DNA from: Leuctra nigra
Taxonomy: Eukaryota; Arthropoda; Insecta; Plecoptera; Leuctridae
NCBI GenBank assembly: GCA_934045905.1
Contig: OW203768.1
Coordinates: 34,687,060 to 34,751,059, forward strand
Length of the DNA stretch: 64,000 nucleotides
Reading direction: 5' to 3'
The position numbers and the translations under genes are program-made. Under the pieces are notes generated by a model. That model had not been told where the DNA came from. It saw only the letters and a list, made by a program, of their open reading frames with translations, and did no database searches. This document shows, in pieces, positions 12,816 through 24,230 of the stretch. Each line of letters opens with the position of its first letter. Position 1 is the stretch's first letter.

Positions 12816-13617
12816 GGGACGGCCACCTATAGCAACACGCGGGTCTGGGGAAATTTTCAATTTTAAGAATGAAATAGACCCTTTTGAGCGATTATAAACT
12901 AAACTTGCTGGTTCGCAATTATAGAATTTTGTTTCAAAGTACTAGTTTCCATATATTTTCTCCAAAATTTGCATTATTGAAGGATAAGCGACTGTACTTC
13001 CCTCAGAAAGGTGGAGTGGGGCATATTATGTTAGTCTGTCACAGATGGTCAGCTGAATATGGAAGGGCTGGTAAAAACGAGGGGTTTTGACTGTTTTTGT
13101 CAAAGAAGGTCTAATCGCCTGACATGGGCTTAAACAATGAAAATTACTAGGTATAGGTAGTTAAAACATCACACAAATTATTGACAATTATTAATAATTA
13201 ATTACATAAAATAATGCCAGGAAGCTTAGAAGCGCGTTTAAACGCGCTTCTTCTTAGTAGGAATCATTCCCACGTTCTTGTCCGCTCCGTGTCATCCTGC
13301 GCAATGCTGGTGTTCCATTTAAGTGTATTGTTCTGTTTAAAATAAGATTTATATTAAATTAGATTTAGGTTATATTTGATTTAAGTATCAAGATTTAAGT
13401 ATTAGATTTAAGTATACAAGTTATCGCATATAAAATTGATTGTTTATATATTAAACAGCATCAAGCTGTTCCTAGCTACAATAGTGTAGGAAATATACTT
13501 AATTATCTATACTTCCAGTTCCATCTAGGTACCTACTTATGTTCCTACTATTTTTGATGTTATTAATTGTCAATTTATCACACACTCAGGTTATTATTAT
13601 TGTAATACTTTGGTGCC
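12816..13617. other. No gene seen; repeat debris
   Basis: Starts with the remains of the repeat that was hit by the preceding hAT element, then unclassified AT-rich sequence. No frame above about 70 codons with a recognisable product. Confidence 0.4.
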
Positions 13618-13625
13618 CATACACA

Positions 13626-14719
13626 TAGGGTTGCCAACTGTCCGGAATTTCTCCGGACACTCCGGAATTGGACAATATTGTCCGGATGTCGGAATTACCT
13701 CATTCCGGAGAGCATAATGTCCGGAATTGTTCAATTGGTTCATGAAACTTACGCTATAATTCAATAATCAATGATACATCATAACTTTTGCAAATTAAGT
13801 TTTGCAGGTAGGGTTGGTAGAAAACACTTAGTTCACTTTCGCCCATTAATTTACAATTTTTACTACATATTTATCAATTTCAACTTTAAGGAAATAATAT
13901 TATGAGAGCAATCTAATTATTATCTTGAGTTAAATTCAAGTCTGTTTGCTATAAATGTAAAGAAATTTTCAAAGTTCTCAACAAGGGCGTATTCAGGGGG
14001 GGGGGGGGGGGGGGCGAGGGGGCCATGCCCCCCCCCAACCCGAAATCAAAATTGCATCTAAGAAAATAACCACATTTAAAATAATTTGTAAAAAAACAAT
14101 TTAAAAATATACAGATCATGTCAAAAACGTTCCAAAATGGTTAGAATTGAGAAAAAAATCAAAAAAATTTCCGGGGCTATGCGCCCCGGTCTTGAATATC
14201 CTAATAAATTCAATAAATGTCTTAAACCTCTTCGACCAATTTTTGGATATTTTGTAATTTATAATTCCCCAAAATAGCTATACATTGCGATTCAAAATTG
14301 CATCTTAATGAATGACCTTGATCCAAAATTTTCTCGGGGGCTGTGCCCCCGAACCCCATGTTTTCCACTGTGATTTTTCGAAATATTAATAATGTCCGGC
14401 CCCCCCCCCCCCCCCCCCGGAAATTTCATCCTGGATACGCCCTTGGTTCCCAAATATCAAATCGCTGAATATTGTAGTCCAGAACGCATAAAAATTACCC
14501 AAATACACTTTCGAAATTCATAATTTTCCCGGGCCTGTGCGGCCCAGACCCGCATGGTGCTGGGGGGCCCTCACCCCAGACCCCCCATTGATTTCCTGCG
14601 AGATCGTCTTTTCGTGCATACGAATTTCCCCATAATACCGTATTGTGAGGATATTTATTCCCAGAGAATTTTAGAACTACATTATCCGGAATTCAATTCT
14701 TACAAAGTTGGCAACCCTA
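13626..14719. mobile_element. hAT-type element with perfect 8-bp TSD, host of a nested element
   Basis: Ends are TAGGGTTGCCAACT and AGTTGGCAACCCTA, flanked by exact CATACACA duplications (13618-13625 and 14720-14727). Subterminal repeats of TCCGGA are dense just inside both ends. A second hAT-type element is inserted at 13982-14445; without it this one is about 630 bp. No transposase is encoded. Confidence 0.9.
13982..14445. mobile_element. Nested hAT-type MITE with long G/C tracts
   Basis: Ends are CAAGGGCGTATTCAGG and CCTGGATACGCCCTTG. The flanks GTTCTCAA and GTTCCCAA differ by one base, as expected for an aging 8-bp duplication. Next to the ends are a G run (about 13997-14014) and a C run (about 14401-14418). 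It was inserted into the element at 13626-14719, so it is the younger of the two. Confidence 0.8.
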
Positions 14720-14934
14720 CATACACAAGTGAGGACCCACCTTCACTTAATGGGTATCGATTATAAATCCCCTTTCAATGTATCATGAACTATTTTACTA
14801 GTTTCATCAGTCATGGATGAATAATGAGTAGGGATTTTCTCATTGAAATATGATTTTATTTTTTATAACCTTTGATTTGATTTATATATATATTAATATA
14901 TATATATTTTTTTTCCCCAAAATCAAGACACTCA

Positions 14935-15252
14935 GGAGGCCAAGTCTTGAAACTTACGCCTTCAGGACGCAAACGCTCTAGGACGTCATAAAGTCCCATT
15001 TACTGTAAGAATGACGACCTTGAAATCTACAGATAACTGTTTAGCTTAATTTTGAATAAGGTTTTATGACTGTATAATATCTGTAATAATAATTATAATG
15101 TTAATAAATTGTTTACAATAGATTGCTGGATGACAATCAAATAAGTGGCTTGACTTAATTTTTCAATGTCGATCACTCTTACAGTAAATGGGACTTTATG
15201 ACGTCCGAGAGCGTTTGCGTCCTGAAAGCGTAAGTTTCAAGACTTGGCCTCC
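14935..15252. repeat. Foldback MITE with ~80-bp inverted ends
   Basis: Left arm GGAGGCCAAGTCTTGAAAC... and right arm ...GTTTCAAGACTTGGCCTCC are nearly identical in inverse orientation over about 80 bp, separated by an AT-rich spacer. No convincing target duplication. It lies about 180 bp before the left inverted repeat of the P-like element. Confidence 0.8.
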
Positions 15253-15436
15253 AGATGGAGTTATATTATTAATTACCACCTGCAAATTTAAACGTTTTAT
15301 GAATTTCTCTTCCTTGCTGGAAGATATCCCGCCAAGTTTAAAATGGCAAATCTAGGGGTAAAAATGTTTGTAAGGTGGTAACAAGGGTGGAGTGAGGAAA
15401 GCAACTGCGTCGTGTTTTTAACTTTTTGATACAGCC

Positions 15437-15560
15437 TTCTCACCGCGTAGAGAACATCCAAGGTCCACTCGATCTCCGCCTAGCGGACAAGCGGCCAACC
15501 GCTAAACAAGGTCGTCGCACCGGCACATTAGAAGCCATTGTGGAGCCCACACGTGTGATT
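15437..15560. repeat. Left inverted repeat of the P-element-like transposon
   Basis: CACCGCGTAGAGAAC (15441-15455 region) followed by AAGGTCCACTCGATCTCCGC reappears in inverse orientation downstream of the transposase gene. The second block matches 22022-22043 almost exactly, with weaker similarity extending inward (GTTTAG, GACGACC). The first block matches 22626-22640, displaced by about 590 bp. It lies 60-190 bp upstream of the transposase start, so it probably also contains the promoter. Confidence 0.6.
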
Positions 15561-15623
15561 TTCATGGCCGTCATCATGTTACGAGTGTAGTGTTTTTATG
15601 AAAGTTACGAGTTATATTATAAA

Positions 15624-18600
15624 ATGACTGGATGTGCAGCACCGAATTGCACTCGCCATTCTAGGCAGGGTTTTAGATTATTTAGATTCCCAACATCTCC
15701 TAGGAGAAAAAGTAGATGGCTGCAAAACTGCCGGCGGGATAAATGGACCCCCAAACCATCTTCAAGATTATGCGAGGTTAGTATATTTACTTTTTACTTG
15801 CCTACCAGTCATGTTACCATTCTATTACATGTCTTACTACATTCACTGAAGCTTATAAACTTGATCTACATATTAGAAGATTATCTAGGTAGGTACTTTT
15901 TAACAATCTCTTATTGAGTGAAGACAAATTTTAGTTTGAAGGTTATGCCATGCTATTACCTTCCTAAACAATATCTTTTTGCGTTTTGCCTTGATTATGT
16001 TCACAGCAATGTTTAGCTAAGGTAAGGACTCTAATAATACTAATTATTTTCAGATCCATTTTGAAGATTCCCAGTACGAGAGTTTTCATAGCGACAAGCG
16101 AAAACTGAAACGTATAGCAGTACCCACACTCTTCGATGTTCCCAACGCTCCAAAATTACTGACAAATAAAAGACCCAGGAAGCAAAGATCTGTTGAAATG
16201 GTAAGTAGCATGAAGACCTTTTGGGTAATAGGCGACTTCATTCGGTTAATTTACGATAAGCGTCTTCACTTTGACCTTGATCGTGTTAAATGAAGGAGCA
16301 ATTCTAGATTGAAGACGCTTATCGTAAAATTACCCTTCATTCTAGCATTGTTTCTTCGTCCCACAATGACGAAGGCTTGAGTCACATATCGTAAATTTAC
16401 CCCATTTTGTTAACTCTAGATCCACAAAATGCAAATTGGCAAAAATTTGGTTTCTGTAGTACCTAGAGAAGAAACTTGCAAATGCATGACTATCAATTCA
16501 CATCCGATACAAAGGCTTGCTTATCAACTCATTACACAGAGCATTTTCTCACTTTTCCAAGTAATAATAATACCTACCTAATGTAGAGGTATTGTTTTGA
16601 GCACTTGAAGAGGATTGTATTCAACAATTAAGTCATAACATCTTCCGTATCCATGTCACTTCTTCTCTTCTCCATTTCTCTTATCAATCATTTCCTACTT
16701 GTATGGAAATTTCGTTCTGCATTGTTCTGTTGTGCATCTAAATCAGTGGTAATATTGGAAGAGCATCCAAGCATTTGCTTTTCTTTTCATAGCTCAGGAA
16801 AAACCACGGTGAAAGCCATCAGCAGGATGTGTGTAAGGATCGTGATTCTAGTCTACAGTAATTCGCGAATTCTCTTTCTAGGTAGTTTGTTCTTGACTAT
16901 TGTCTTGAATGATATTAAACTTTGGGTCTGCTCTTCATGCTTGCAATTCTCTACCTACTGAGGCTGAATGGGAAACAGTTGTTATATTTTTTAAATTAGG
17001 TTCCTACTTGGTATCAAGTAACAACTTGATAACAATGGGAATAACTACCTACTCTGAGAGTATTTTTGTACCTAGTTTTATTGCTTTCACAGTTGTCTCC
17101 AGAAGAAAGTGGCAATGATGTGCCGCAGGATCATCATTATGCCAAGGCCGCCACTAGCGACACGGTTCCTGTATACAGCACTGCCAACTGGTCGGTCACG
17201 GAGTGGGAGTACACAGAGGAAGATGATGTTGTTTCAGAAGTTGTGGTGAGTACATACTTTATTACTAATTAATCAACATAGAGGTCTGCACTGCAGTAAA
17301 TGTTAATGCATCCTACCTACCTACCTACTTTCGTAGAATGTCTTGTTCATATGGACTTGAAACATCATGAATGCTTAGAAAAATGAAGCACAGGTACTAG
17401 TGTCGAAGTCAAAGCTTTTGTGTAGCTAAAAGTTCATAGACTTTTAATAAGGGTGTTACATGTCTTGGGATTTGCTTGGTTTAGTAATTAATTAATTAAT
17501 TAATTAGGTACATTAGTTTTATTTTGATTTTAATCCACTTCTAAATTTTAGGATGACCTTCCCACTCTTGCTACTGATGTTCCACATGCATCTCGGGAGG
17601 AGACCGTCATCTCTAACAGCCTTACATCATCAACTGCCAAGGCCTGTGACCCCAGTGAAGACGCTACTTCAGACCATGACGGGGATTTGGAGGAGACCGT
17701 CGTCTCTATCAGCCTTGCATCGTCAACTGCTGAGGCCTGTGACCCCAGTGAAGTCGCTACTGCAGACCGTGATGGTGATTTAGAGAAGAAGCGTCTCCAA
17801 CGTAACATCTGGAGGCTGCAGAAACAACTGGCGCAGTCAAGAAAGGAGAATGTGAATTTACGTGCAAATGTGAACAAAAGGTTGGGATTTTTAAGTGAAA
17901 ACCATCGGAAGTTTTTATTAAGCGGCAAAAAAGTATCTGAGTATTCCCCAGAGATGATAAAAGAAGCCCTTCAGATTAGGTATGCTGTAGGATGGAAAGG
18001 ATACAAGTTCCTAGTTCAGAGAGGGTATCCATTGCCATCCTACAGCACAATATGCCGCAAGCTTCAAAAGGCGGATTTCAGCCCTGGCTTGTTGAGGGAC
18101 ATTTTATTTTATTTGCAAATTAAATCGAAGTCATGCCATACCAGAGAGAAAGATTGCATGCTAGTCCTTGATGAGATGGAGGTGGCCCAAGGCTTGGAGT
18201 TGGCCCATAACATGCAACGTTATGTTGGCAACAGCACGTTGGGGTCGGCTGCAACTGATGAGGATTTGGCGTCACAGTTGCTAGTTGTGATGGTGAGAGG
18301 TATAAACAGCAACTGGAAGCAAGTGGTTGGGTATCACTTGCTTACAAAAACCAATCGGGACGACAGCCTAACTGATTTCATCAAGGAATCTGTTCAGGCT
18401 GTCGAAGAAGCCGGTTACAATGTACGAGGCATAACAAGTGATATGGGCCCCAAGAACCAGGCGATATGGAAAGGTTTTGGATTGTACAATGGACGTTTCT
18501 GTACAAAGTTTGTTGTAAATCATCCTGTGCATGAAGATAAACCATTCTTCATGTTTGCCGATGTGCCCCACCTTCTCAAAAACCTGAAGCAGGCACTAAT

Positions 18601-19960
18601 TTCCCATAAAATTACGTTGCCTGCTTCTACTGTTCAGGAGGAGAAGCTGCCATATTCCAAAGTGAAGGTGAAGTATCTGAAACAACTCCTTGAACTAGAA
18701 AAGCAAAACAATTTCAAATTGGCGCCAAAACTGACAGATCGGCACTTAGACCCAAACCAATTTGAAAAGATGAAGGTGTCGATGGCAACAGACATTTTTT
18801 CAGTTAATGTGGCATCTGCGCTAGAGACACTCGTATCATTGAACCTGATGAGTCGAAAGGCGTTGGCCACGGCTTGGTTTTTACGTCACATCCGTACGTG
18901 GTTCGACGTAATGAACAGTCGGGCCCAGAAAACGGCAATAACAAGGAAGAAAAGGTATGTTCAAATGAAAAAACTGCAAGACACAATTAAACTGATGAAA
19001 GAGGTGAAGATTGGGGACGGTCGTTGGAAGCCTGTTCAGTCTGGATTTATTCTGTCCACGAATAATCTAATTTCTTTGCAGAGATGTTTATTTAAAGAGG
19101 GATACAATTACTTTCTTACGTCTCGGGTGAATCAAGACTGCTTGGAGAGTTTATTCTCTGTGCTACGTAGGCATGGAAATAACCATCCAAGTTGTTTGCA
19201 AGCTATTCATGCACTGAAACTGATTACGGTGTCACAGTTTATAGAAAAGCATTCAGAAACGTCCAGCAACTACGACAATGATGGAGCAAAACATTACGTA
19301 GCATTGTTTTCCAATGCAAATAAAAACAAGTCATCAAGTTCATCGGCAGATGTAGGCTTGTGCTGCCCCATGCCTAGATACGGAGTTCGGATTGATGATA
19401 CACCGTTCAATGGCGATGCTGCTGAAGAAAATGCACTGAACAACTTGCTGGGAGCAGTACTTCGAACTGTTCGCCTACGGAACCAGCTATGTTCTTCTGA
19501 CTGCGAGAAACTCTTCATTCAGTCTGGCGTAAGAAGAAAGTCGGTAATTGCCAGGAGGGAGGAGGTCATCATCGACAAAAGAAGTAAAGGAAATCAAACT
19601 TACCCATCCCACAATATGTTCCAGTATGTTAAGCTTATTGAACAAATAACAGCACATCACCTGAAGTTTTGTAAGAACCATAAACACCTATTATCCCATA
19701 CTCTATGTAAAATCACAGATATAAATTCACCCCATGTTATCTTGCTAAAGTGTTCAGAAGATTGCAAAGCCCTAACGTTTGTCATCAAGCAGTTCATTCG
19801 CGTGAGATTGCACATGCAGTCAACGGACATTAAAGAAAAGGCAAAGGTGTCTCGTAGGAAGAAGGCATTCGGTTCAAAGAGTGCAAATCGAATTTCAATC
19901 TCTTATGATGATGTTAGCGTACCAGGTGGTAATGCGACGATTACCAGATATGAGTATTAG
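15624..19960 (+). CDS. THAP-domain P-element/THAP9-like transposase (four exons, intact)
   Basis: Predicted exons 15624-15776, 16054-16200, 17093-17245 and 17552-19960, all GT-AG and all phase 0, give 953 aa. Exons 1-2 encode a THAP C2CH zinc finger (C4, C9, then CEIHF, closing with AVPTLF), a sequence-specific DNA-binding domain. Residues 167-228 are a 31-residue acidic unit repeated twice in tandem. A leucine-rich coiled coil follows (RLQRNIWRLQKQLAQSRKEN), then the RNase H-like catalytic core. Likely catalytic acids are D358 (LVLDEMEV), D448 (GITSDMGPKN) and E683 (NQDCLESLFSVLRRHG), at the places where P-family transposases have their D, D and E. P-family enzymes cut and paste DNA in a GTP-dependent reaction; THAP9 is the vertebrate relative. 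No stop or frameshift is present. Flanking inverted repeats suggest a transposon, but their decay would also fit a domesticated gene. Confidence 0.88.
17597..17782 (+). repeat. In-frame 93-bp tandem duplication inside the transposase
   Basis: Two adjacent 93-bp units (17597-17689 and 17690-17782) each encode 31 residues of the pattern EETV.S.SL.SSTA.ACDPSE followed by a D-rich tail. They differ at about a fifth of residues. The duplication lies between the THAP domain and the coiled coil, so it lengthens an acidic linker without touching the catalytic core. Confidence 0.9.
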
Positions 19961-20259
19961 CCATGTTTGTTGTTACCTACCTATTAGTTACGACAAGGAC
20001 GACTGAGTATTTTAGTTTGTGACATCATCATTATGATTCATCATGTGAACCATCATGCTAGGTAATTGGTTTTTCATGCATCACTATACATCTCTCCCTG
20101 CTACAGACATGATGTACTAGTTTGTGATACCTACTTATTTTTATGAAATGTAATTTTCTATGGTGTCTTCTGCATTGTTCATATCCTCATCATTTATCTA
20201 GATTCATGTTTGCATAGGTTTTCTTGTTTACATTCTTTATGAATGTTAAATTATTATAA

Positions 20260-20830
20260 GTTGTTTTGAGAGTGATTTTCTAGAAGGTGACTTATGGAAC
20301 AAATTATTACTACCAATACTATTTGTTTCCAATTACCTATATTATATAGGTACTGTGAATTTGGTGTGATTTTTTACAAGGTGACTAATCGAACATAATA
20401 ATTGTTACCAATATTTCTTACCTAAATATTGTGATTGTGGTGTAATTTTCTGTCGAGTGTCGACTGAGCGATTGGATAGGTATCCTGATGATATATCAAT
20501 CCCTTTGTACGTATAACTTTTTCTGGTAGGTAACTCCTTTCTAAGGTTATACCTTAGAGTTATACCAGAAGTTATAGTGTAGATAATAGATATAGCATTA
20601 TTTTCTACAGGGTGTCAAGTCAAACTAACTTTTACCAACATGATTGTTTTACTTCTTAGTTCGAAAGTGATGTTTTAAAATTGATGGTATTGTGAACATT
20701 GCATAATTATATTTCATTCATTGCGATTGTCTTTGATGTGTCGAGTGGAACACATTATTACTACCCATTAATATTTTATTTGTCATAATTACCTATATTA
20801 TTGACATAATTTTCTAGTATAGTCCGATGT
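20260..20830 (+). repeat. Degenerate ~100-bp repeats in the 3' region of the P-like element
   Basis: A theme GTGATTTTCTA..AGGTGAC, then ATTATTACTACCAAT, then TTACCTATATTA recurs in diverged form near 20269, 20367, 20440, 20600 and 20740. It is non-coding and lies between the transposase stop and the right inverted repeat, probably 3' UTR or subterminal DNA. The period is uneven. Confidence 0.5.
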
Positions 20831-21152
20831 AAAAATATTTTGTAAGAGTGGTGATGATTATTTTTTATCTCGGCATTCGATTTGATTAAATCGCCATACA
20901 TTATCAAAGACAATTATTCACTGTTTATTTTGTTGTCCAGTGTGATCGAACATCCTTTTTCCCCAAATTACATTGAGGTGTTGGTTTGGTATGCTTCCAA
21001 TAAATTTCTAAATATTTATGAAAATTTCGAAGTATTTATAACGGAAAATAAATGTTACATTTCTTAATTTTTTATTCAATTATGAATATTTTCCTAAATA
21101 CTGTAAATACATTCATAATTTTCACTTTTGTCGTTTGTATAATATTTTATTA

Positions 21153-21836
21153 TTAAGGGGAATGTACAATGAATTTTGGACTCAGCTAATATAACTGGCA
21201 CAACCTTCAAACTTTAGAATCAAATAACAACTTACTCAAAAAAAAAAAAAAAAAAAACTTTTTTTGACAAATTTTTTGGATTTTATTTTGTTTTTTGCTT
21301 AAAATCATACATTCACCAAATTTGCTACTCCTTTTTTGGTATTTCAAAATACAAAAAATTATTTTTTTATTTTAGTTACCAGAGGCACACTGCATAAAAC
21401 AACGTGGAGTTTTTCAAATAAATTTACTTATTTTATCAGTTAAAAATGTTTGAATAAATTTTAAAAAAATAATAGCACTAAATATGTCAAATTAATAGGT
21501 AAAAGTAGTAAAATCAGAAATGTACGTATTCAACAAATTTTAACTCCTAAAATAAGTAAATTTATCAGAAAAACTCCACGTTGTTTTATTCAGTGTGCCT
21601 CTGGTAACTAAAAAAATTTGTAGTTCTTTGTATTTTGAAATTCAAAAAAGGATTAGCAAATTTGGTGGATGTATGTTTTTATGCATAAAAACTAAATAAA
21701 ATCCATAAAATTTGTCCAAAAAAATTTTTGGTTGAATTTTTATTTTTTTTGAGTAAGTTGTTATTTGATTCTAAAATCTGAAGGTTGTGCCACTTATATT
21801 AGCTGAGATACAAAATTCAGTGTACATTCCCCTTAA
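21153..21836. mobile_element. Palindromic MITE with TTAA target (piggyBac-like)
   Basis: The two arms (start AGGGGAATGTACA, end TGTACATTCCCCT) are inverted copies for about 330 bp each, including a poly-A/poly-T block. The flanks are TTAA at both ends (21153-21156 and 21833-21836), the target used by piggyBac-like elements. It is inserted in the 3' region of the P-like element and is therefore younger than it. Confidence 0.85.
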
Positions 21837-21929
21837 TGTATTGCATTCGTATTACTGATTTCAATTTAAATATTCCTTGGTAACATAGTTTCCATATTAC
21901 CGTTTGAATTTTGCCGCTATTTCCCTCTA

Positions 21930-22045
21930 TGTGGGAGACAAACATGGCGGATTACTGATTTAACATTGTGGAAGTGGTTGCGATGACCTGGTTTAGGCGG
22001 TGGAACCGGCTGTCCGCCATCTGGCGGAGATCGAGTGGACCTTGA
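21930..22045. repeat. Right inverted repeat of the P-element-like transposon
   Basis: GGCGGAGATCGAGTGGACCTT (about 22023-22043) is the inverse of 15460-15480. Similarity continues inward through CTGTCCGC, GGTTTAGGCGG and GATGACCTGG with gaps. Just outside it, the expected continuation is replaced by AGAACATCTATCTTCA. The true outer block (GTTCTCTACGCGGTG) appears only at 22626-22640. Confidence 0.55.
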
Positions 22046-23300
22046 GAACATCTATCTTCAAGATCAGATGGGCTTGAGACGTGAAACAGGCTCCAATGCT
22101 AAATATGGCCAGGTCTATAGAGTGGATTGGCTGCGGCTACCAGCCGTTCGCAGCGCTCTCTAAGCACCATGGTTGGTGTTAGAAAATCGAACTAATCTGA
22201 ATTTTAGCGGGTTTATTCAAAATCAAATGTATAAATTAGAACTTAAACAACTTGGATAACGATCAGATGAAATTAAAAGGGTTGATATCAGTGTAAAAAT
22301 GTGTTTAGTTTATTGATTGTAATAATTAACATGTAATACAAGCATTTTCACTTACTTATAATTCACCAAACAGCAAATAACCTAAAAGACGGCATTTGAC
22401 AGCTCGCGCCATTGACTATCACTCAAGAAATAAAATGATTGCCTAGATTAGTTACGGGATCGCCACCAGCGAACTTAGCGCAGCGATCGGCTAGGGTGCA
22501 GACTGACCAAGGGTCGATTTTATAGCATTTTTTTCTGCGTATTCCACCCGTAGTCCGTATTCACGGGAGCCAATGGTAGATCATTGAAGTGTTCACACCG
22601 TAAGCTTAATAGTGTGAAGATAGCTGTTCTCTACGCGGTGGCCTCCTTCACGACACGAAGCAATAGGGCACTAGCCAAACTATCTCCCGCTAGGGTGCTG
22701 CCATCGGTTTTGTGACAAGTGTGAAGTAAGCTGTTCGTGCCACTCAGAATTAAAACTCGCGAAACTTTATTTTGACATGCGTAAGAAGATGTACTCACTG
22801 TTTAGATACATAAATTTTTTACTCTAGTATAATTAAATGTGTAAAAATAAGAAGATAGTGCAATATCTAAAGCAAATTCTATTTCAATCTGAAGCGACAC
22901 CCTCTCAATTGTTTTAATTGGAAGTTACAAAATTCCATTAAGCAGTGAGTCATTTCAAGAGAGCACTGGAAACAAAAATAATTCTGTGATCTGTCATTAT
23001 ATGATCAAAATATCATTATTACACTATCATTTCTAATAATTATCCACTATTTCTTTAAATAACCAAATATCAACATTAATTCTTATAATATAACATAAAA
23101 ATACGGACTGTGGCGTAAGAAATGCGTTGATTTGAAAAGCACAGCCTCGACGCTAGCGCCAAAGTGGCCGATCCCGTCGTCCTAGCTTGGCATCGCCCCA
23201 TCGAGACAGGAAGGATTCCAAATATTCCTCTCTCTGATTGGTTGAAGTAGCGCATGCTCAGAATGATTTGGCGCGATTTTTCAAATGCTTTTTAATAACA
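22046..23300. other. No gene seen; disrupted transposon end and unclassified DNA
   Basis: Between 22046 and 22625 is about 580 bp bounded by inverted copies of AGAACA(T/G)CTATCTTCA. It sits exactly where the left-end sequence says the terminus should be continuous, so it looks like an insertion or an inverted segment. The rest has no recognisable frame or RNA. Confidence 0.45.
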
Positions 23301-23304
23301 ATTA

Positions 23305-23442
23305 GGCTCGTAATAACCAAAGTTAAATTGTGCTGGATTAAATTCAACTGTTTCACTCATTTTGAGGTATCTGATTGGCTTAGTCCAATTTAGTCCAATA
23401 TTTAGTTAATCCGGCTCAGATTAACTTTGGTTATACCGGCCC
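23305..23442. repeat. Short MITE with TTA flanks
   Basis: Inverted ends of about 35 bp (GGCTCGTAATAACCAAAG at left; CTTTGGTTATACCGGCC at right) enclose only about 65 bp. TTA is present on both sides, compatible with a 3-bp target duplication. Confidence 0.65.
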
Positions 23443-23519
23443 TTACTACGTTAGCCTTTAAATATAAATTTTTACATGTGGGAAAAATATGAAATTGGTA
23501 AGTTTAAGACAACATTTAT

Positions 23520-24130
23520 TAGTGGTCATATAATAGCACCTCAAAATTAAAATTAAATTCAAGATTATAACACACAATAACGGTCAATTCAACTTCACTT
23601 TGTTCACAAGAATCATGAAGTATCTTCCGACTTAAATGGCCATGTCCAAATAAAAATTTACGATTATATACCTAATTACAAGATGATATTATAGTACATC
23701 AAAATTAAAATTAAATTCAAGAAAATTATCTCAAATGTCTTCTGATTTAAATTGCCATGTCCATAGAAAAATTACATCAGTTTAAGTTACATAGGTATAC
23801 CTAAATAGTAAATATTACAAGATGATATTATAGCACATCAAAATTAAAATTAAATACAAGAAAATTATCTCAAATGTCTTCTGATTTAAATTGCCATGTC
23901 CATAGAAAAATTACATCAGTTTAAGTTACATAGGTATACCTAAATAGTAAATACTACAAGATGATATTATAGCACATCAAAATTAAAATTAAATACAAGA
24001 AAATTATCTCAAATGTCTTCTGATTTAAATGGCCATGTCCATAGAAGAATTACATCAGTTAATAAGTTACGTATAGTCTACCTAATTACAAGATGATATT
24101 ATAGCACCTCAAAATGAAAATTAAATACAA
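23520..24130. repeat. ~138-bp tandem repeat array downstream of the MULE gene
   Basis: A unit beginning CAAGATGATATTATAGCAC recurs at about 23679, 23817, 23955 and 24090, with a more diverged partial copy near 23524. The two central units are nearly identical. The array ends about 100 bp from the stop codon of the minus-strand gene, so it probably lies in that gene's 3' UTR or 3' flank. Confidence 0.85.
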
Positions 24131-24230
24131 GACCGTTTTCCAAAACTAATAATGAGATTCAATCATGGTTTTTATACAAATTTACCATCACATTATCATC
24201 ATCAACTAATTTACCATCACGTAGATATTG

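Noticed and set aside
23520..24130. CRISPR-like array
   Set aside because: Whole 138-bp units repeat without spacers; eukaryotic minisatellite.
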